A stretch of DNA of 64,000 nucleotides, taken from contig NZ_OY782764.1 of NCBI RefSeq assembly GCF_963678225.1, positions 1,555,001 through 1,619,000 on the forward strand, read 5' to 3'. The notes under the pieces were generated by a model. It searched no databases. It was not told where the DNA came from and was given only the letters and a program-made list of their open reading frames with translations. The position numbers were made by a program, and so were the translations under genes. Below are positions 33,981 through 43,073 of this stretch, piece by piece; position 1 is the first letter of the stretch; every line of letters starts with the position of its first letter. This stretch comes from an uncultured Cohaesibacter sp. Its GTDB lineage: Bacteria > Pseudomonadota > Alphaproteobacteria > Rhizobiales > Cohaesibacteraceae.

Positions 33981-34390
33981 CAGGAAATCGTCACCCCTGG
34001 GCCGACAAGCACGTTCGTGCCATCGTCGAGGCTTGCGACAACGCCGTCTGTCGCAATCGTGACAGAGGAAATCGTGCCTGAAATCTCCGAGCCATTACGC
34101 GTAGCCGAGAGGGTCTTGCCAACCAGTGATGTCGACTGGTTCACATAGAGCTGAGAGAGCACATTGTCGAGCTTGTTGTTGGTCTGGATATTCTGTTCAA
34201 CATTCGAGAAGGACGCCAGCTGACCCATCTGTTCGGACATGTCGGTCGGATTGGTCGGATCCTGATATTCCATCTGGGTGACCATCATCTGAAGGAATGC
34301 ATCATAGTCAAGGGTCATGGCGTCTGAGACGCTGGAGGACGACTGGGTAGAGGCCGCAGGCGTGCTTGATGTAACGGGTGAAACGGACAT
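33980..34390 (-). CDS. flgD: hook assembly scaffold protein FlgD
   Basis: A 136-residue short FlgD, the temporary hook cap. It has the conserved core DYDAFLQMMVTQMEYQDPTNPTDMSEQ-type segment and QLASFSNVEQN. Long FlgD proteins carry extra FlgD-Ig and tudor domains; this one keeps only the N-terminal part plus a small beta region, as in many alphaproteobacteria. Confidence 0.93.
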   Translation of the reverse strand: MSVSPVTSSTPAASTQSSSSVSDAMTLDYDAFLQMMVTQMEYQDPTNPTDMSEQMGQLASFSNVEQNIQTNNKLDNVLSQLYVNQSTSLVGKTLSATRNGSEISGTISSVTIATDGVVASLDDGTNVLVGPGVTIS

Positions 34391-34462
34391 TCTGTTTAAT
34401 CCTTCTTGCCGCAGGGTGAGAGACCTGCCTGAGCTGACAGATTGTTTGACATGGAGATCGAG

Positions 34463-34918
34463 TTAGAAACGGGCTTCCGGCGATGCAGACTGGTCAAAGC
34501 GCATATCCTTGTTTTCATGGACATCAACGACATCGCTTAAGAGACTTTCTTCCAGCGCATAGAGAGCCCGAATGCGTTTCATGGCCTCGTAATAGTTGCC
34601 GGCATTGACCACATCCACAATTTCCTGAATGCCTGCACAGAGTCGATAATGATCGACCGTATCGGTCAGACTGCGTGCGAATTTCAGGAAGGTCTTGTGT
34701 GCCTCTTCGATGTTGGTCGGAGAGGTGAACATCATCTGGGCGATGAAATAGAGCTGCCGCAGTGGCGTGGTTGTTTCATCGGCCTGAATGATGTGGTTTT
34801 CGAGCAGGAATTCCGCTTCATTCAACAGCTCGATGGTTGTCTTCTTGGGAAACCGGATCACTGCACCATTGATGTAAAAGCGTTCTCCGGATTTGAAAGT
34901 AAGCCGCATTGGTTTCAT
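34463..34918 (-). CDS. flbT: flagellin synthesis repressor FlbT
   Basis: A 151-residue FlbT protein; the start MKPMRLTFKSGERFYINGAV is diagnostic. In Caulobacter FlbT binds the flagellin mRNA leader and promotes its decay; in other Hyphomicrobiales its sign of action varies. It overlaps flaF by 4 nt. The flagellin gene of this window has a structured leader that could be its target. Confidence 0.93.
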   Translation of the reverse strand: MKPMRLTFKSGERFYINGAVIRFPKKTTIELLNEAEFLLENHIIQADETTTPLRQLYFIAQMMFTSPTNIEEAHKTFLKFARSLTDTVDHYRLCAGIQEIVDVVNAGNYYEAMKRIRALYALEESLLSDVVDVHENKDMRFDQSASPEARF

Positions 34919-35265
34919 TGTGCTAATCCAGTGCTGATCATGGTGTTAAGGTCGATGAGAGCGTCAAGATTATCGCTCTCATTTTGGCGAATACGACCGA
35001 CTTCCTTCAGAATAAAGAGGCCGATGGACACAAGGTCGGCCTTGAGCTGATCGGGCAGTGTGTTTTCCGGCTTGGCCAGATCTTCCAGCAAAAAGCACCA
35101 AACCAGATTGGTCTGATAAAGTGCATTGATGCCCACGACAGACTGAACCCCCTGAACTTTCGCCTCCTTCAAACACTCAACCAGATGATTGATTGCTTGG
35201 ACTTCGTTGCTTTTCTGGCATGATCCAGACAGTTGAGAGCTTTCCGCATAGTAAGAAGTGTACAT
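34915..35265 (-). CDS. flaF: flagellin synthesis regulator FlaF
   Basis: A 116-residue helical protein of the FlaF family (SGSCQKSNEVQAINHLVECLKEAK-type N-terminal half; QLKADLVSIGLFILKEV). It works with FlbT to control flagellin production or secretion. It follows flgL after a 153-nt gap that holds a perfect hairpin. Confidence 0.92.
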   Translation of the reverse strand: MYTSYYAESSQLSGSCQKSNEVQAINHLVECLKEAKVQGVQSVVGINALYQTNLVWCFLLEDLAKPENTLPDQLKADLVSIGLFILKEVGRIRQNESDNLDALIDLNTMISTGLAQ

Positions 35266-35358
35266 TCTCTTCCTCGCCCTGATGATCTTTCTGTAAAGGG
35301 GTCTGGCAGATCAGACATCCATCGCCTCATCGTCAGTCCCTCCGGTATGCTGGTTTGC

Positions 35359-35392
35359 GGGCGGCAACTGGCAGAGCCATGCCTTGCCGCCC
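35359..35392 (-). other. intercistronic hairpin between flgL and flaF
   Basis: Perfect 9-bp arms GGGCGGCAA (35359-35367) and TTGCCGCCC (35384-35392) with a 16-nt loop, 26 nt after the flgL stop. No T-run. A likely RNA stability or processing element. Confidence 0.55.
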
Positions 35393-35418
35393 CTAGTGTC
35401 GTGTCTTGAGAGAGAAAC

Positions 35419-36459
35419 CTAGAGATAGTTCAGCAAGCTCAAATTCTGCATCCGGCTCGTGATCGTGTAGGTCAGTTCCAGTTGTGTCACCGCGCTGGAC
35501 AGCTTCACCGAAGCCTCTGTCTTGTCGACATTTTCCAGATCGACGATGCGCTCGTTCAGAGTGTCGGTCTGGATGGCAAGGCGATCGGACGCGTCAGAAA
35601 CCCGGGCCTGTGCGTTACCGGCCTTGCCGATGACATTGTTGAGGCTCTGGATCGCCGAGCCGATAGCCTCGGTTGCTTTGTTGGCAACAGCATCAAAAGT
35701 CTTCTGCGACATATTCCCGGCCCCGAGCGAAGAGATCATCGTATAGGCCATGGCCAACTTGCGCAGGGGTTCTTCGTTGGCGCTGACCGATGTGTCGATC
35801 ACCTCGGTGGCAGAAATTCTGCTGGAGGTAACCTCGTCGGTGGCCGTGGACCAGTTGGCGGCCCAGTTGGCTGAGTCGAACTCGGCGGCAAATCCGTTAT
35901 CAAGATAGTCTTCGATATCAGCCACGGTGATGTTGGCCACCTGCGGGTCGTCCGGCCCGAAGCCGAATTTGGCATTGAAAGAGGCGTCGATGGCGGTCTT
36001 GCTCGTCGAGCCGGTCTCATAGGTCTCAATCGGTGTTTCTTCGGTGTTGATGCCAGCGAAGATGAAAGAGCCGTTGAATGAGGTATTGAGGGTGGAAATC
36101 AATGAATCCAGATTGTCCTTGGAACTGGAAACGATCACGCTACGTGCCGTGGCACTGCCGATGGATGTCAGCAGGGTAGACTGAAAGTCAGATGCCAATG
36201 TGGAGACATTTTCCAGCGCTTGCACACCCACATCCAGACTACTGGAAATCAGCGCATTGGTGTCGACAATGGCATTGAGCGTGTGGAACTGCGCCCGGAT
36301 GGAAACAGCCTCGCCCGTGGAACTGCCCAAATGCAGACCAACATCATAGTGTCGGCCCGAAGAGACTTCCTTCTGCAGCTTAACAAGGTTGCTTGTTTGC
36401 GAGGCAATGGACTTGTTTGTCGCCGTGGAAAACGAAAGGGATGAGATATAGTTCGTCAT
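35419..36459 (-). CDS. flgL: hook-filament junction protein FlgL
   Basis: A 346-residue flagellin-like junction protein: N-terminal ISSLSFSTATNKSIASQTSNL and LVKLQKEVSSGRHYDVGL, and C-terminal helices ending LTYTITSRMQNLSLLNYL. It lies 3 nt after flgK. The high Ser/Thr central domain is normal. Confidence 0.92.
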   Translation of the reverse strand: MTNYISSLSFSTATNKSIASQTSNLVKLQKEVSSGRHYDVGLHLGSSTGEAVSIRAQFHTLNAIVDTNALISSSLDVGVQALENVSTLASDFQSTLLTSIGSATARSVIVSSSKDNLDSLISTLNTSFNGSFIFAGINTEETPIETYETGSTSKTAIDASFNAKFGFGPDDPQVANITVADIEDYLDNGFAAEFDSANWAANWSTATDEVTSSRISATEVIDTSVSANEEPLRKLAMAYTMISSLGAGNMSQKTFDAVANKATEAIGSAIQSLNNVIGKAGNAQARVSDASDRLAIQTDTLNERIVDLENVDKTEASVKLSSAVTQLELTYTITSRMQNLSLLNYL

Positions 36460-36462
36460 GAT

Positions 36463-37899
36463 TTAACCCGCAATCTGTAGAAGTTGATCCAACATTTCAT
36501 CGATCGTGCTGATCAATTTCGCGGTCGCGGAATAGCTACGCTCAATTTCCAGCATGCTTTGCATTTCTTCATCAATATTGACGCCGGTCGCGTTGGAGAA
36601 GGATTCCGTCACCCGGTTAAGCGTGATGGACTGGTTTTCGGAAACGGTGTTGGCACTCTGACGCGTCGATTCCAGCCAGCTGACAGAAGAGGATGCAAAA
36701 TCCTTAAGCGTGCCGGTCGTATCAACGCCCGTATCGCCGTTGAACACCATGGAGGTGTCAAGGTTGCTCAGCAGCTGCTGAATGCGATCCCCATAGCTGG
36801 CATGGTCAGACGGGTTATAGTCCGTGGTGATGCCATCCCGGATCAAGTCCAGATGGTCTGAATCGAGGGCACTGTTGACCTGGATATCGGAGGCCAATCC
36901 CTGAACCAATGTGCCTACCGCCGGGACCGATGGTGTTCCTGTATGGGTAAAGATGCCTGCGGTGCCGCTTTCCTGAAAGGCGGAGATCAGCCCGTGAGCA
37001 ATTTCATCAAGCTGGTTCTGATAGGTCACGGCCGCTTCATCGCGCACGGCGACAAGGCCTGCTATGCGGCCGTTGCTGATTTCCATTCTGGCATCAGGGC
37101 CTGCCACGGGAACCCCGTCAACGCGCACCGAATTGCCAACGGTGGAGGCCGAGAAGGTATCTGTCTGTTCAAAGGTGACGCTGCGCGCCGTGGTTTCGAA
37201 CATCATCACACCGCTTTCGGTGGTGATGACCAGATCGTTATTTTCGCGCGTCTGGGTCTTGATGCCGATCTGGGCGGAGAGTTCAAGCACCGCCTGATCG
37301 CGTGCATCCAGTGCGTCGGTCACATCCGAGCCAAGCTCGGTGCCGCGCACGATTTCCTTGTTTAGGGTTTCGATGCGTGCCAGTTGGTCATTGATGGTCG
37401 CTACGGACTGGGCGATCTTTTCATCAGCGTTTTCCCGCTCGGCCTGAACGGTGGCGGACGCATTATTGAGCGTGGATGCCATATTCTGGGCAGCAGAAAG
37501 CACCTGACCGGCCAGGACTGAATCGGAAGGCATTGCGCCATAGGCCTGCAATGCTGTTTCCAGCTCGCCCAGAACAGCAGCAGGAGAAATACTTTGGTTG
37601 GTGTCACCCAGCGTGTTGGCCAAGTGGGTCAACCCGTCCAGATAGGCATCACTTTTCTCTCCAATCGAGGTGGAGGAAATGAGACTACGGAACAACGCCT
37701 GATCGGTCGCTCTGGAAATGGCGCTGATATAGACCCCACCGCCCGAACCGTCGCTTGCTTGCAGCGTTGAGACCAATGCTGTCTTGCGCGTATAGCCTTC
37801 CTGACTGGCGTTGGTAATATTGCGCGAAAGGACTGCGGTTTCTTTTTGTCGCGTGCTCAGGGCAGATTGTGCGACTTGCAGAGCAACTGATAGACTCAT
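36463..37899 (-). CDS. flgK: hook-filament junction protein FlgK
   Basis: A 478-residue junction protein. The N-terminus ALSTRQKETAVLSRNITNAS shows the axial-protein signature and the C-terminus (MQSMLEIERSYSATAKLIST) is typical of FlgK. It lies downstream of flgE across an 83-nt gap filled by a terminator-like hairpin, so its level is probably lower than that of the hook protein. Confidence 0.93.
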   Translation of the reverse strand: MSLSVALQVAQSALSTRQKETAVLSRNITNASQEGYTRKTALVSTLQASDGSGGGVYISAISRATDQALFRSLISSTSIGEKSDAYLDGLTHLANTLGDTNQSISPAAVLGELETALQAYGAMPSDSVLAGQVLSAAQNMASTLNNASATVQAERENADEKIAQSVATINDQLARIETLNKEIVRGTELGSDVTDALDARDQAVLELSAQIGIKTQTRENNDLVITTESGVMMFETTARSVTFEQTDTFSASTVGNSVRVDGVPVAGPDARMEISNGRIAGLVAVRDEAAVTYQNQLDEIAHGLISAFQESGTAGIFTHTGTPSVPAVGTLVQGLASDIQVNSALDSDHLDLIRDGITTDYNPSDHASYGDRIQQLLSNLDTSMVFNGDTGVDTTGTLKDFASSSVSWLESTRQSANTVSENQSITLNRVTESFSNATGVNIDEEMQSMLEIERSYSATAKLISTIDEMLDQLLQIAG

Positions 37900-37911
37900 G
37901 ACACTTACCTT

Positions 37912-37973
37912 AAAAAATGCACGAGACTACACTCGAAGGGAGGAACTCCATGGAGGACGTGTGTAGTCTCGTG
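37912..37973 (-). terminator. attenuator/terminator between flgE and flgK
   Basis: Perfect 13-bp arms CACGAGACTACAC (37920-37932) and GTGTAGTCTCGTG (37961-37973). The 28-nt loop holds the palindrome CTCCATGGAG. On the minus strand the stem is followed by CA and six T, then AAGG and the flgK start, so partial termination after flgE is likely. Confidence 0.75.
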
Positions 37974-37982
37974 AAGCCGGAC

Positions 37983-39287
37983 TTAGCGAGCGAGGTTCAC
38001 AACCTCACTGAGCAGATCTGACCCGGTCTGGAATACCTTGGAATCGGCGGAGAATGACCTCTGGGCAACAATCAGGTTGGTCAGTTCTTCGGCCAGATCC
38101 ACGTTGGAACCTTCGATGGCGCTGGAAATCAGGGTGCCCATGCCATTGTCTCCGGGGAAGCCGACTTGTACGTCGCCGCTTTCGTTGGTGGTGGTAAAGA
38201 CCTCGCCGCCCATGGGGGCAAGATTGTCTTCACTGGCAACATCTGCGATCGGAATGCGGTAGGCCGGCTGGCGCGACCCATCCTCGTAGACCATGTAGAG
38301 TGTGCCATCAGGATTGATTTCAACGCTCTCGACATTCTGCGGCGCATTGCCGTTCACTGTCGGGTCATCAACACCGAAATCGGCGGCCAGCTGTGTCATG
38401 CCGGCAATGGAAATGGTGGCATCTTCGGTGGCTGGTTGATGGTCGGGGATATGGAAGCTGAATTCAGTCGGCGAGGCGGCCGCAAAGGTGCCATCTGCGT
38501 TGAAGTTCAACGTCGTGGTCGACATGGGGTTTGTGTAGGTATTGCCGTGCGCAGTCGTGACTGATGCGGTATAGGGGAAGCCGCCGTCGGTAGAATCGGC
38601 ATTGTTGAAGACGGAAACTTCCCAGGTGTCTGTACCGGTCTTGGTGAAATAGACATCCATCTGGATTTCGTTACCCACGTCATCATAGGAAACGAGCGAT
38701 GTCTTGGCGGTATAGTTGATGTTGGTGATGGTGCCGTTGTTGGCGGAGGGAAGCGGGGCTGCCTCAATGGCTGCATTCGACGGCAGGTTGCCGCTCATGG
38801 ACCCTTCCGTGGTGGCGCTGGCTTCCAGCTGGGACTGGTTGATATTCACCTTTTCAAGGCCGGTGAGTGCGTTGGCAACAACTGAAGGCGAACCGTTTGT
38901 GAGATCAAATCCCTGCAGATAATATCCTGCCGTATTGACGAGGTTGCCATCGGAATCGGCGACAAAACGGCCCGCACGGGTGAGGAATGGGGTGCCATCA
39001 GAATCAGACACGACAAAGAAGCCACTGCCATCGATTGCCAGATCGGTCACACTGGTGGTGTATTCGATGTTGCCCGCTGTGGAGATGTCATAAGAGGTGA
39101 GAGCTTCCACGCCACCCGAATTGTAGGAGGTGGTGTTCTGGGTGGTTACAACGGACTTGAATTCGGTTTCGGCCTTCTTGTAGCCGGTCGTGTTCGCATT
39201 GATGATATTATCAGATACAGTGCCAAGCTTGCTCGACTGGGAGTTCATGCCTGAAACACTAGAACGCATTACGCCGTAAAGGCCCAT
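37983..39287 (-). CDS. flgE: flagellar hook protein FlgE
   Basis: A 434-residue hook protein: start MGLYGVMRSSVSGMNSQSSK, rod/hook signature DNIINANTTGYKKAETEF, a large central region with two hook domains, and C-terminus ELTNLIVAQRSFSADSK. The start at 39287 has AGGAGAG upstream; the in-frame start at 39323 adds 12 unrelated residues. First gene of its operon. Confidence 0.95.
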   Translation of the reverse strand: MGLYGVMRSSVSGMNSQSSKLGTVSDNIINANTTGYKKAETEFKSVVTTQNTTSYNSGGVEALTSYDISTAGNIEYTTSVTDLAIDGSGFFVVSDSDGTPFLTRAGRFVADSDGNLVNTAGYYLQGFDLTNGSPSVVANALTGLEKVNINQSQLEASATTEGSMSGNLPSNAAIEAAPLPSANNGTITNINYTAKTSLVSYDDVGNEIQMDVYFTKTGTDTWEVSVFNNADSTDGGFPYTASVTTAHGNTYTNPMSTTTLNFNADGTFAAASPTEFSFHIPDHQPATEDATISIAGMTQLAADFGVDDPTVNGNAPQNVESVEINPDGTLYMVYEDGSRQPAYRIPIADVASEDNLAPMGGEVFTTTNESGDVQVGFPGDNGMGTLISSAIEGSNVDLAEELTNLIVAQRSFSADSKVFQTGSDLLSEVVNLAR

Positions 39288-39401
39288 GGTGCTCTCCTGT
39301 TTAAACTTACCGCTATCTCGCATCCGGAGCTGTGACGCAGGTTGCCCTGATAGGGACTATGAGGTTTCTATGCTGAGAGGATAGGCGAGGAGGCTTGCGC
39401 G

Positions 39402-39431
39402 AAACTGGCCTCCAAACTGGCCTCCAAACTG
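39402..39431. repeat. 12-bp tandem repeat, 2.5 copies
   Basis: AAACTGGCCTCC occurs twice in tandem (39402-39425), followed by AAACTG. It lies 115-144 nt upstream of the flgE start. Two or three regularly spaced sites on one face of the DNA could bind a regulator, or it may be a simple duplication. Confidence 0.5.
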
Positions 39432-39547
39432 TTGTAAATGTCTGAATTAATTAAATTTTTATATTCAATCGAGGCGTTTCGGCCTGCTTTGGACAGAATG
39501 GGGCAAAACGGGGTGGGGCCGCGTCTGGATTTTTGTTCACTCCATAT

Positions 39548-39577
39548 AAAAACACCTGCCAATTTGCGGAATTGGCA
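39548..39577 (-). terminator. terminator of the fliF-motB-motC-fliK operon
   Basis: Perfect 8-bp stem TGCCAATT/AATTGGCA with a 5-nt loop. On the minus strand it is followed by GGTG and five T. It lies about 50 nt past the transglycosylase stop. Confidence 0.75.
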
Positions 39578-39625
39578 AGTGCAAAAGCTCGGAAAAGATG
39601 ATGGTGAGTGAAAAAGGACGCGGGC

Positions 39626-40222
39626 TTAGCGGTCGCAAAAGGCGCGGGACTTGGCCGTCCATTGGCCAAACTTGCTAGCCACAAGATTGCGGATAACCGC
39701 GCAGACATAGCGCTTTTGCGCGGGGTTGTTATCAGGGCCCGCATGATAACGAGCAACGGCCATTGTCCAGCTCCCCTGACGGGCACGCAACTGTCTTAGA
39801 AATTTGGCCGCATAGCGTACATTGGCGTGGGGATCGATCATTTCATCAAGGGATGCAAACTGATCTGAATGATAATAGTGATTGATCTGCATGCAGCCGA
39901 TATCGATCAGCTTCTTGCCATTCTTTCGGGCCTCACGCACAGCGTCGAGCGCGGCGTGTTTGGAAGATGTCATCACCGTCTTGCCCTCGATATTGAGGGC
40001 GAAGGGGTGCAGCTTAAGGCCGCGCCCCGTTTCGGTTAGTCCGACCGCATAAAGAATCCCAAGCGGTACGCCCTCGCTGGCGGCTGCGGCGCGCATTTCC
40101 CGCTCGCAGACCGCGTCAACGGTCGCAGTTTCCGCCTGTGCGATTGTTGCACAGGCAGATCCGGCCACACAGGCGCTAAAGAGTAAGCCCGCGATAGGGC
40201 TGGCTTTCGTTTGTCGCTTCAT
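39626..40222 (-). CDS. lytic transglycosylase (SLT domain), flagellar
   Basis: A 198-residue exported protein: signal peptide (about 1-27, AQA-ET), then an SLT-type domain with catalytic glutamate in GLTETGRG, IGCMQINHYYH and AVARYHAGPDNN. These are the usual SLT motifs. It probably opens peptidoglycan for rod growth, since the FlgJ-like protein of this window lacks a muramidase domain. It overlaps the end of fliK by 47 nt in another frame; start at 40222 chosen because the signal peptide begins there. Confidence 0.87.
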   Translation of the reverse strand: MKRQTKASPIAGLLFSACVAGSACATIAQAETATVDAVCEREMRAAAASEGVPLGILYAVGLTETGRGLKLHPFALNIEGKTVMTSSKHAALDAVREARKNGKKLIDIGCMQINHYYHSDQFASLDEMIDPHANVRYAAKFLRQLRARQGSWTMAVARYHAGPDNNPAQKRYVCAVIRNLVASKFGQWTAKSRAFCDR

Positions 40223-41615
40223 GATGCACCCCGTCGGAATTGTCATCAAAGGACTCCATCGAAAAGAGGCCACCTTCATCTCTTGCGCCCGATTGCTGCT
40301 TTTGTCCGCCTTGGTCGCCCGAGCCGTTGTTAGCCCCGGAGGAACCGGACCGGTCCTGGCCATTCTGCTGGTTCAGACTGTCACTGGAAGAGGGGGGCAA
40401 TATCTGGGATGGGCCCTTTTCATCCATCGCGACAACAGCAATGCGATCGGCTTGATAGCCAGCCTTTTGCAGCAATTTATTCAGCTCATGCTGGTTGGTC
40501 TCCAGCATTTTCGCCGTTTCCGCCTTGGAAGCCTCGATTCGTACCTCAATATTGTTATCATTCAGGCGCACGGAAAGACGTACTTTGCCCAAATCGGCCG
40601 GATGCAGCTGGATATCCAGCACGCGCAAAACATCGCCACTGCGATGTAGCTTCAATCCACTTGAGAATTGCCCATCAAGAGCGCTGTCGGGATTGGCCGA
40701 GCCCTGCCCATTGAGGCTGCCGCTCAAGGCGTCGCCAATTTGCCGAAGAACGGAATTGGCCGTGGTAAGACCCGTCTGAGGCGAAACCACACCATTCGTC
40801 TCCAGCATGTCCATTGGTGCAAAATGGGTTTCCTGTTTGAGCACGCTGAAGCCGTCACGCTGGGCCTTCTGGGTGGGCGTCAACATGGCATCCCTGACAA
40901 TCGGCATGACCGTATCAAAAGCCGATGTCGCGCGGGTATCAAGAGAAAAGGCTTTAAGGTTGGTCGGATCGACCGGATTTGACTGGGCGCTTTTCGCCAA
41001 CTGCTCCATAGAACCAAGGGACACCTTCTCCGGGGGCTGGGAAAGGCCCTGGAAGAGAGCCTTGGCATCTTTTGCAGCGCGGGCCTCTACTTTGCCCATG
41101 GAGCCTGCTGTCCCGTTATGCTGTTTGCCAGCAAGGGCGGCATCGCTCAAGGCCTGTTCGGGTAACTGGCCTTTGCCCGCCTGCAAAAGAGGGTCGGTAT
41201 TTGCGCCAGTCTGCGCACTGCTGCCTGTTTTATCGGGTGCTTGCCCGAAGCCTGCTTGCGCTAGCAACTGCTGGACGGATTTGAAATCGGCTTTCTCGGC
41301 GCTCTGCTCGCTGGAGGCCTCAGCCGCGATTGTTGTGGCTGCCTTTTTATTGGCATCCGGAGAAACAAGATCGAACAGCTTTTCAAAGGAAGAGGGCCCT
41401 GTGTCACCATTGGCCTTGTCTGCCTGCTTCTTGTGCGATTTGCTTTCCAGCTCCGCTGCCTCATTGGCAGCCTGTTCGGCTTCGTCTCCGTAAGAGGCAC
41501 TGTTATCATGGGCCTGTCGCTTGTGCTGACTGTCTCCGTGGACAGAGTGTTTTCCGGAAAACAGGGCCTTTGTGTTGACGTTGGCACCAGCGGCGGGGAT
41601 GGTCTGACTAGGCAT
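40176..41615 (-). CDS. fliK: flagellar hook-length control protein FliK
   Basis: A 479-residue protein with a long, poorly conserved polar N-terminal region and the C-terminal FliK domain (LRVLDIQLHPADLGKVRLSV and VRIEASKAETAKMLETNQHE). This gene position after motC is called motD/fliK in rhizobia. It sets hook length and triggers the export substrate switch via FlhB. A Gln/Ser/Gly-rich tail follows the domain. Confidence 0.88.
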   Translation of the reverse strand: MPSQTIPAAGANVNTKALFSGKHSVHGDSQHKRQAHDNSASYGDEAEQAANEAAELESKSHKKQADKANGDTGPSSFEKLFDLVSPDANKKAATTIAAEASSEQSAEKADFKSVQQLLAQAGFGQAPDKTGSSAQTGANTDPLLQAGKGQLPEQALSDAALAGKQHNGTAGSMGKVEARAAKDAKALFQGLSQPPEKVSLGSMEQLAKSAQSNPVDPTNLKAFSLDTRATSAFDTVMPIVRDAMLTPTQKAQRDGFSVLKQETHFAPMDMLETNGVVSPQTGLTTANSVLRQIGDALSGSLNGQGSANPDSALDGQFSSGLKLHRSGDVLRVLDIQLHPADLGKVRLSVRLNDNNIEVRIEASKAETAKMLETNQHELNKLLQKAGYQADRIAVVAMDEKGPSQILPPSSSDSLNQQNGQDRSGSSGANNGSGDQGGQKQQSGARDEGGLFSMESFDDNSDGVHHEATNESQPYRGLTL

Positions 41616-41621
41616 GCTTAT

Positions 41622-43073
41622 TCACCTAAGAGAGGATTGTTTGGAAGAGGACAGAAAGAGATCGGTCTGACGAATGGCCTGTCTGCCCTCGGTCAGGGTT
41701 TCCAATTGCCAGCCCGGTTTACCCTTGTCGCCAGTGAGCGGCCTGATGGTGAAGGCCAATGCAGGGTCGCGGGTCTCGGGCCAGGCGCGGATATTGTTGA
41801 TCACCTGGGATATTTTTTCTGCCAGAAGCTGGTCTCTGCTGGTGAGATTGCTGCGCTGCACCTTCCACAGATGCTGGAGCGACAGCTTGATGCTGTCTGC
41901 ATCAATCATGGAGCCTGCCAGATAGAGATGGGAACGGGACTGGTCTTGCGAACCATCCAGTGTCAGTGGCAGGGCCGCTTTTGCCGCCTGTTGGGCAAGG
42001 GGGACATTGCCCGCAATCAGGCTTGAATAGGAGAGCAGCAGATAGAGACTGCGCCGAGCATCCATGTCAAACTCGGAGATGACCGTATCGAGTTCAGCAA
42101 AATTGCTGCCTTCTTTGCTCTCGCCAAACCGGCGCATGGCAATGGCAAAGCGGCGTCGGAAATCCGAATTATAGATCGAGTTGTTGAACCGCCGCATATA
42201 TTGCAGGGAATAGGCCTGAAACAGTCTGGTGTCATTCTCTGCTGCTGCGACCGAGACACCCCGACGCAGGGCAGCTTCCTCAACGAGGGAACCGGGCAAC
42301 AGCAGGCGAGCCTTGTCGATGGCAACCTGAGCATCCTCGAGATTATCGGGTAGAGAGAGAATGGCCTGAACCAGAGCAATCTGCCCCCCCAAGGTGGGCG
42401 AAAGAGACAGAGGGTCTATGGCAGAAAAAACACGATAGGCTTCATTTTTGCGGCCTTCGATATAGGCCAGAGCGCCCTTGAGAAGAGCCGGGTCAACCGC
42501 AGGCGGCGGATCAAGCGACAAAAGCCTATGGCCCACCGCAGGATGTCCGCCCGAGAGCAGATGAATGACGGCTGCGCGCGCATTTTGCTCATTCTGCCAA
42601 ACCTTGGGAGGCAATTCGAGAAAATGGCGGTTGAGATTGATGATCAGCTTGCGCTGGGCTTTGAGGGCCTGTGTGGAACCCTTCGCCGTTTGGGCCTGAA
42701 GATTTTGAACCACGCGAACCTGTAGATAGGGCTGCATATCATCAACCGATGCATCGACAGCATGAGGAACAACCGTGCCATTTGCAGTCTGATCGGCGCT
42801 CGTGTCCGTGTCTTGCCCGGAAGAGACCGCAGATCCCGTTTCCGGTGCGCGTGCGTCGTCGGCTCTGGCTGGCACCATGGAGACGTCTTCGATGACCCGG
42901 ATCGCCTTTTGCTGATCGGCTGATTTGCCAGTGGTCTGGCCAGCCGTCTGGTCTGTTGTCTGGGCCGTCGCGCCAGACAGGCTTGCGGCAGTGCATAGGC
43001 AGGCCAGCAGAGCGGAGGTCATCAGGCGGGTGCGAAGACTAAAGCTGTGCGCTGATGGAGTTTGCTTGATCAT
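41622..43073 (-). CDS. motC: MotC family periplasmic motor protein
   Basis: A 483-residue exported protein with an N-terminal signal (about 1-38, ATAQ-TT), a Thr/Gln/Asp-rich linker, then a helical domain (about 130-480) with GGHPAVGHRLLSLDP and LPGSLVEEAALRRGVSVAA. It matches MotC, the Hyphomicrobiales-specific periplasmic protein that acts with MotB in the motor. It overlaps motB by 4 nt. MotE, its folding chaperone, is encoded at 24866. Confidence 0.88.
   Translation of the reverse strand: MIKQTPSAHSFSLRTRLMTSALLACLCTAASLSGATAQTTDQTAGQTTGKSADQQKAIRVIEDVSMVPARADDARAPETGSAVSSGQDTDTSADQTANGTVVPHAVDASVDDMQPYLQVRVVQNLQAQTAKGSTQALKAQRKLIINLNRHFLELPPKVWQNEQNARAAVIHLLSGGHPAVGHRLLSLDPPPAVDPALLKGALAYIEGRKNEAYRVFSAIDPLSLSPTLGGQIALVQAILSLPDNLEDAQVAIDKARLLLPGSLVEEAALRRGVSVAAAENDTRLFQAYSLQYMRRFNNSIYNSDFRRRFAIAMRRFGESKEGSNFAELDTVISEFDMDARRSLYLLLSYSSLIAGNVPLAQQAAKAALPLTLDGSQDQSRSHLYLAGSMIDADSIKLSLQHLWKVQRSNLTSRDQLLAEKISQVINNIRAWPETRDPALAFTIRPLTGDKGKPGWQLETLTEGRQAIRQTDLFLSSSKQSSLR

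Larger units (their letters stand above)
39288..39625. other. gene-free flgE promoter region
   Basis: Holds the flgE promoter, a 12-bp tandem repeat (39402-39431) and the terminator of the preceding operon (39548-39577). No credible coding sequence. Confidence 0.6.

Noticed and set aside
39402-39431. Short tandem repeat considered as a CRISPR remnant
   Set aside because: The units are 12 bp, directly adjacent and without spacers; no cas gene is near.
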